Part shown: in pieces, positions 61,729 to 64,000 of the stretch
How the letters are laid out: each line of letters starts with the position of its first letter
Numbering within the stretch: the first letter of the stretch is position 1
Assembly: GCF_022539665.2 (NCBI RefSeq)
Contig: NC_081333.1
Coordinates: forward strand, 8,616,971 to 8,680,970
Direction of reading: 5' to 3'
Length of the DNA stretch: 64,000 nucleotides
Origin: Daphnia carinata
Lineage: Eukaryota > Arthropoda > Branchiopoda > Diplostraca > Daphniidae
Position numbers and translations under genes: made by a program
The notes under the pieces: model-generated
The model's input: only the letters and a program-made list of their open reading frames with translations
What the model was told of the DNA's origin: nothing
Databases searched by the model: none

Positions 61729-62079
61729 ACTCGACTTGTGGGGGGGCTTCTCTTAACTGCTGTTAAGCGTTGTCTTTAACCATTGTTGTAACAGCAGCCT
61801 GGAATGGGAGTTTTGTTGGACTTTTAAAAAAAGTAAGTCACTATTATAATGGTGGACTTTTCCTAGCAAATTGAGATTAAAGAATCGATGAGGTGGCCAT
61901 CCTCGTGGCTCGTCCAGCCGGGTGGCTGTATGAGTTAAGTTTGCGGCCATTATCCAAGAGCACATTACGATTAGCAGAATTTACTGAATGAATCTTGGAC
62001 GATCTCGAGTGTCGGTGACATATTCTGAAGTTGTTACTGACTTACTCCTTTATTGAATTTTATGAAGAAGCTGTAATGA

Positions 62080-63757
62080 ATGGATGTTAAAATGCCAAGA
62101 AAAACTCCTCACAAGTCTCAGGTTAAGAGTGGTAGGCCATCTCTTGGAACTGTGGAAAATGAACTTAGTCCTACTGAACTTGTTACAACTCAGTACTTAT
62201 CTGGAGGTAAAATATTATTGCTTTCATTTGCCTGAAGTTTGTAATGTGTTGTTATTGTTGGGCAGGTCTAGGTAGTCTCACGAAGAAGATCAAGGTAGAA
62301 GAGAAGCAAGTTCTGTCTACACCACAATCTGCTCCTCATTCTTCTAAAATGTGTGCTCCAAAAATTGGTACTTTGGAAAACAATACCACCACCCCCACTC
62401 TACCTCAAGGAGCTGCTGCAGAACGACAACACCACTTACAAAAGAAGGATGTATGTCACCTAAATCAGTTTTTCTTTCGGGCTTATCTTCAAACAGATTG
62501 TTATTGGATGTGAATTCTCTTGGGCAGGTTCGAAGACGTTTGGACATGGAGCTGGCTCCTGACACACCATCACCTCTGCCTAGTAGTACGACGTCTGATG
62601 GTTTCAAAACCCCAAAAGCTAAACGTGCTAGGACAAAATCAGTTGCTGCTACTGTGCCTACATTATCATTCAGTCCTTCACCCCAGAGAAGTATACAGAG
62701 CAGGACATAAATTATTGTGCAGTATTTAATAGTAATATTTTGATGTTTACAGGTCGAACTAGTGCTGTTGACAGAAGCAGGTTTGATTCTTCACTTGGTT
62801 TGTTGACCAAGCGCTTCCTTGGCCTTCTTCAGAGTGCTGAAAATGGAATCTTAGACTTGAACCTTGCCTCTGTGACACTTGCTGTTCAGAAGAGACGCAT
62901 TTACGATATCACAAATGTTTTGGAGGGTATTGGTCTTTTAAAGAAGATTTCCAAAAATAATATTCAGTGGAAAGGGTCAGATTCTCCTGCAGATTCAGCC
63001 GAATCTCAGCGAGGTTTAAACCAAGATTTAGCCGACTTGGAAGCCAAGGAAAACCAACTTGACGAACTGATTTCTGCTACAGGTATAAAGGTACATTCAT
63101 GTGCATGTCGCAGAGATTTGACTTTTGTTACCTTTAGAGAGCCAACTTCGAAGTTTGAGTGAAGATAAACGATACGCTTATGTCACGTACGGTGATCTGA
63201 AATCTATTTCAGAATACAGAGACAATACTGTGATGGCAGTAAGAGCACCTCCTGAAACAAAATTACAAGTAAGTCTCGAAATTTTATTTTGTGGAACCCT
63301 TTCTAAGAAACAGCTTCATTTCTAATTTTAGGTACCTCATCCTTCTGAAGGATACCAAATCTATATGAAGAGCGAAAATGGTGAAATTGAAGTTCTTCTG
63401 TGTCCTGAAGACGAATCTTCTTCTTCATCATCTTCTTCTTCGCCCTCTTCAAGAACCTCCAGTGGATTTCCCAGCCCGGTTACAAACGGAGTGATGAGAG
63501 GAAGATCTCATCGAGTAAACAAAAACAATCAATTCATGACGCAGTTCAGTGATGATGAAGAGAATGGCTTGCTTCTCGAAACCATGGACCAAAATCAGCA
63601 GTCAGGCTGCGACACTGGAATCGACATTTCCTCAATGGCAGTTTCATCGGCTAACGAGCCGTTCCTCTGTTTGGAACCGCCCCTTGACGAGTCGGCCTAT
63701 ATGTTTACGATGGACGACGGCGAGGGCATTTCCAACCTCTTTGATTTCTCTTTTTAA
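62080..63757 (+). CDS. E2F: E2F transcription factor, activator class (E2F1-3 like)
   Basis: DNA-binding partner of DP proteins that turns on S-phase genes and is held in check by retinoblastoma protein. Exons: 62080-62206, 62266-62450, 62528-62690, 62753-63082, 63138-63268, 63332-63757; 1362 bases, 453 residues, close to human E2F1. Landmarks: cyclin A-binding-type motif RRRLDME (about 106-112), as in the E2F1-3 group; winged-helix DNA-binding domain (about 163-235) with [19 protein letters not shown] and NNIQWKG; leucine-rich dimerisation helix ([19 protein letters not shown]); marked-box region ([27 protein letters not shown]); a Ser run and acidic C-terminus; and the Rb-binding end [14 protein letters not shown]. 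The ATG at 62080 is used because TGA precedes it in frame; the ATG at 62092 is also in frame. All phases fit. Confidence 0.95.
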
Positions 63758-64000
63758 ATTCATAGATTATCCGTTTACCACAGAAGTTGCACCCAACTAT
63801 GCTATTGATGGAAATTTAACTCCATCAGCCACACGGAGTTTGTTCGGGGTAGGGTTACGAGAAGTTCATTAGCGATTTGTATCATGTTCATTCTCATACT
63901 CCTTCGCTCCCTAGTGGTAGTTTTTTTAATTTAAAGTTCTACATATTCAAATATGCGCCATTCAGTCAGTATTTTTTCATCAATTTTATCCTAGAGCTGA

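Larger units (their letters stand above)
61201..62079 (+). promoter_or_regulatory. E2F gene promoter region with E2F-like sites
   Basis: About 880 bases upstream of the E2F start codon hold a perfect CRE and four E2F-like sequences at 61218-61224, 61233-61241, 61385-61398 and 61717-61728. The clustering before a gene for E2F itself suggests autoregulation, as known for animal E2F genes. An in-frame TGA directly precedes the start ATG, and a short upstream frame (ATG at 62076) overlaps it. Confidence 0.6.

Noticed and set aside
1-64000. CRISPR arrays, bacterial operons, rRNA and tRNA genes
   Set aside because: The repeats seen are simple microsatellites without spacers. The genes are spliced and eukaryotic, and no tRNA cloverleaf or rRNA segment was recognised by eye.

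Overview
The window is eukaryotic and looks like a branchiopod crustacean, most probably Daphnia or a close relative. The evidence is many short introns (about 60-90 bp) inside intron-rich genes, GT...AG splice sites, long homopolymer and dinucleotide tracts, and protein sequences of arthropod type. That taxon is inferred from style and gene content and was not tested by any search. All gene models below were built by hand from splice signals, reading-frame phase and remembered family architecture. In every multi-exon model the summed coding length is a whole number of codons.

Layout: (1) 2257-9505 (+) encodes a KCNQ/Kv7 voltage-gated potassium channel in 14 exons, starting with a 23-base micro-exon. 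(2) 15493-40901 (+) is a 25 kb gene for RIM (Rab3-interacting molecule), the presynaptic active-zone scaffold, with 22 exons coding for about 2178 residues. Its introns are full of microsatellites. (3) 43522-45841 (+) is an SLC18B1-like major facilitator transporter in 12 exons. (4) 46665-48486 (+) is a secreted GH18 chitinase with a C-terminal chitin-binding domain in 7 exons. (5) 49765-54329 (+) is a RABGAP1-type Rab GTPase-activating protein with PTB, TBC and coiled-coil regions in 14 exons. (6) 54903-56544 (-) is a two-exon secreted precursor that ends in ...PPGQPLRW-Gly-stop. It looks like a neuropeptide precursor giving an Arg-Trp-amide peptide and is the most novel item here. (7) 62080-63757 (+) is an activator-type E2F transcription factor in 6 exons, with a cluster of E2F-like sites and a perfect CRE upstream.

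The first two genes act in the same cell type (neuronal excitability and transmitter release), and the RabGAP and SLC18B1-like transporter also concern vesicle biology. Nothing in the sequence shows joint control, so the grouping may be chance. The long non-coding stretches (1-2256, 9506-15492, 40902-43521, 56545-62079 and the large RIM introns) hold UTRs, promoters and simple repeats. I saw no convincing tRNA, rRNA, transposase, reverse transcriptase, viral gene or CRISPR array.
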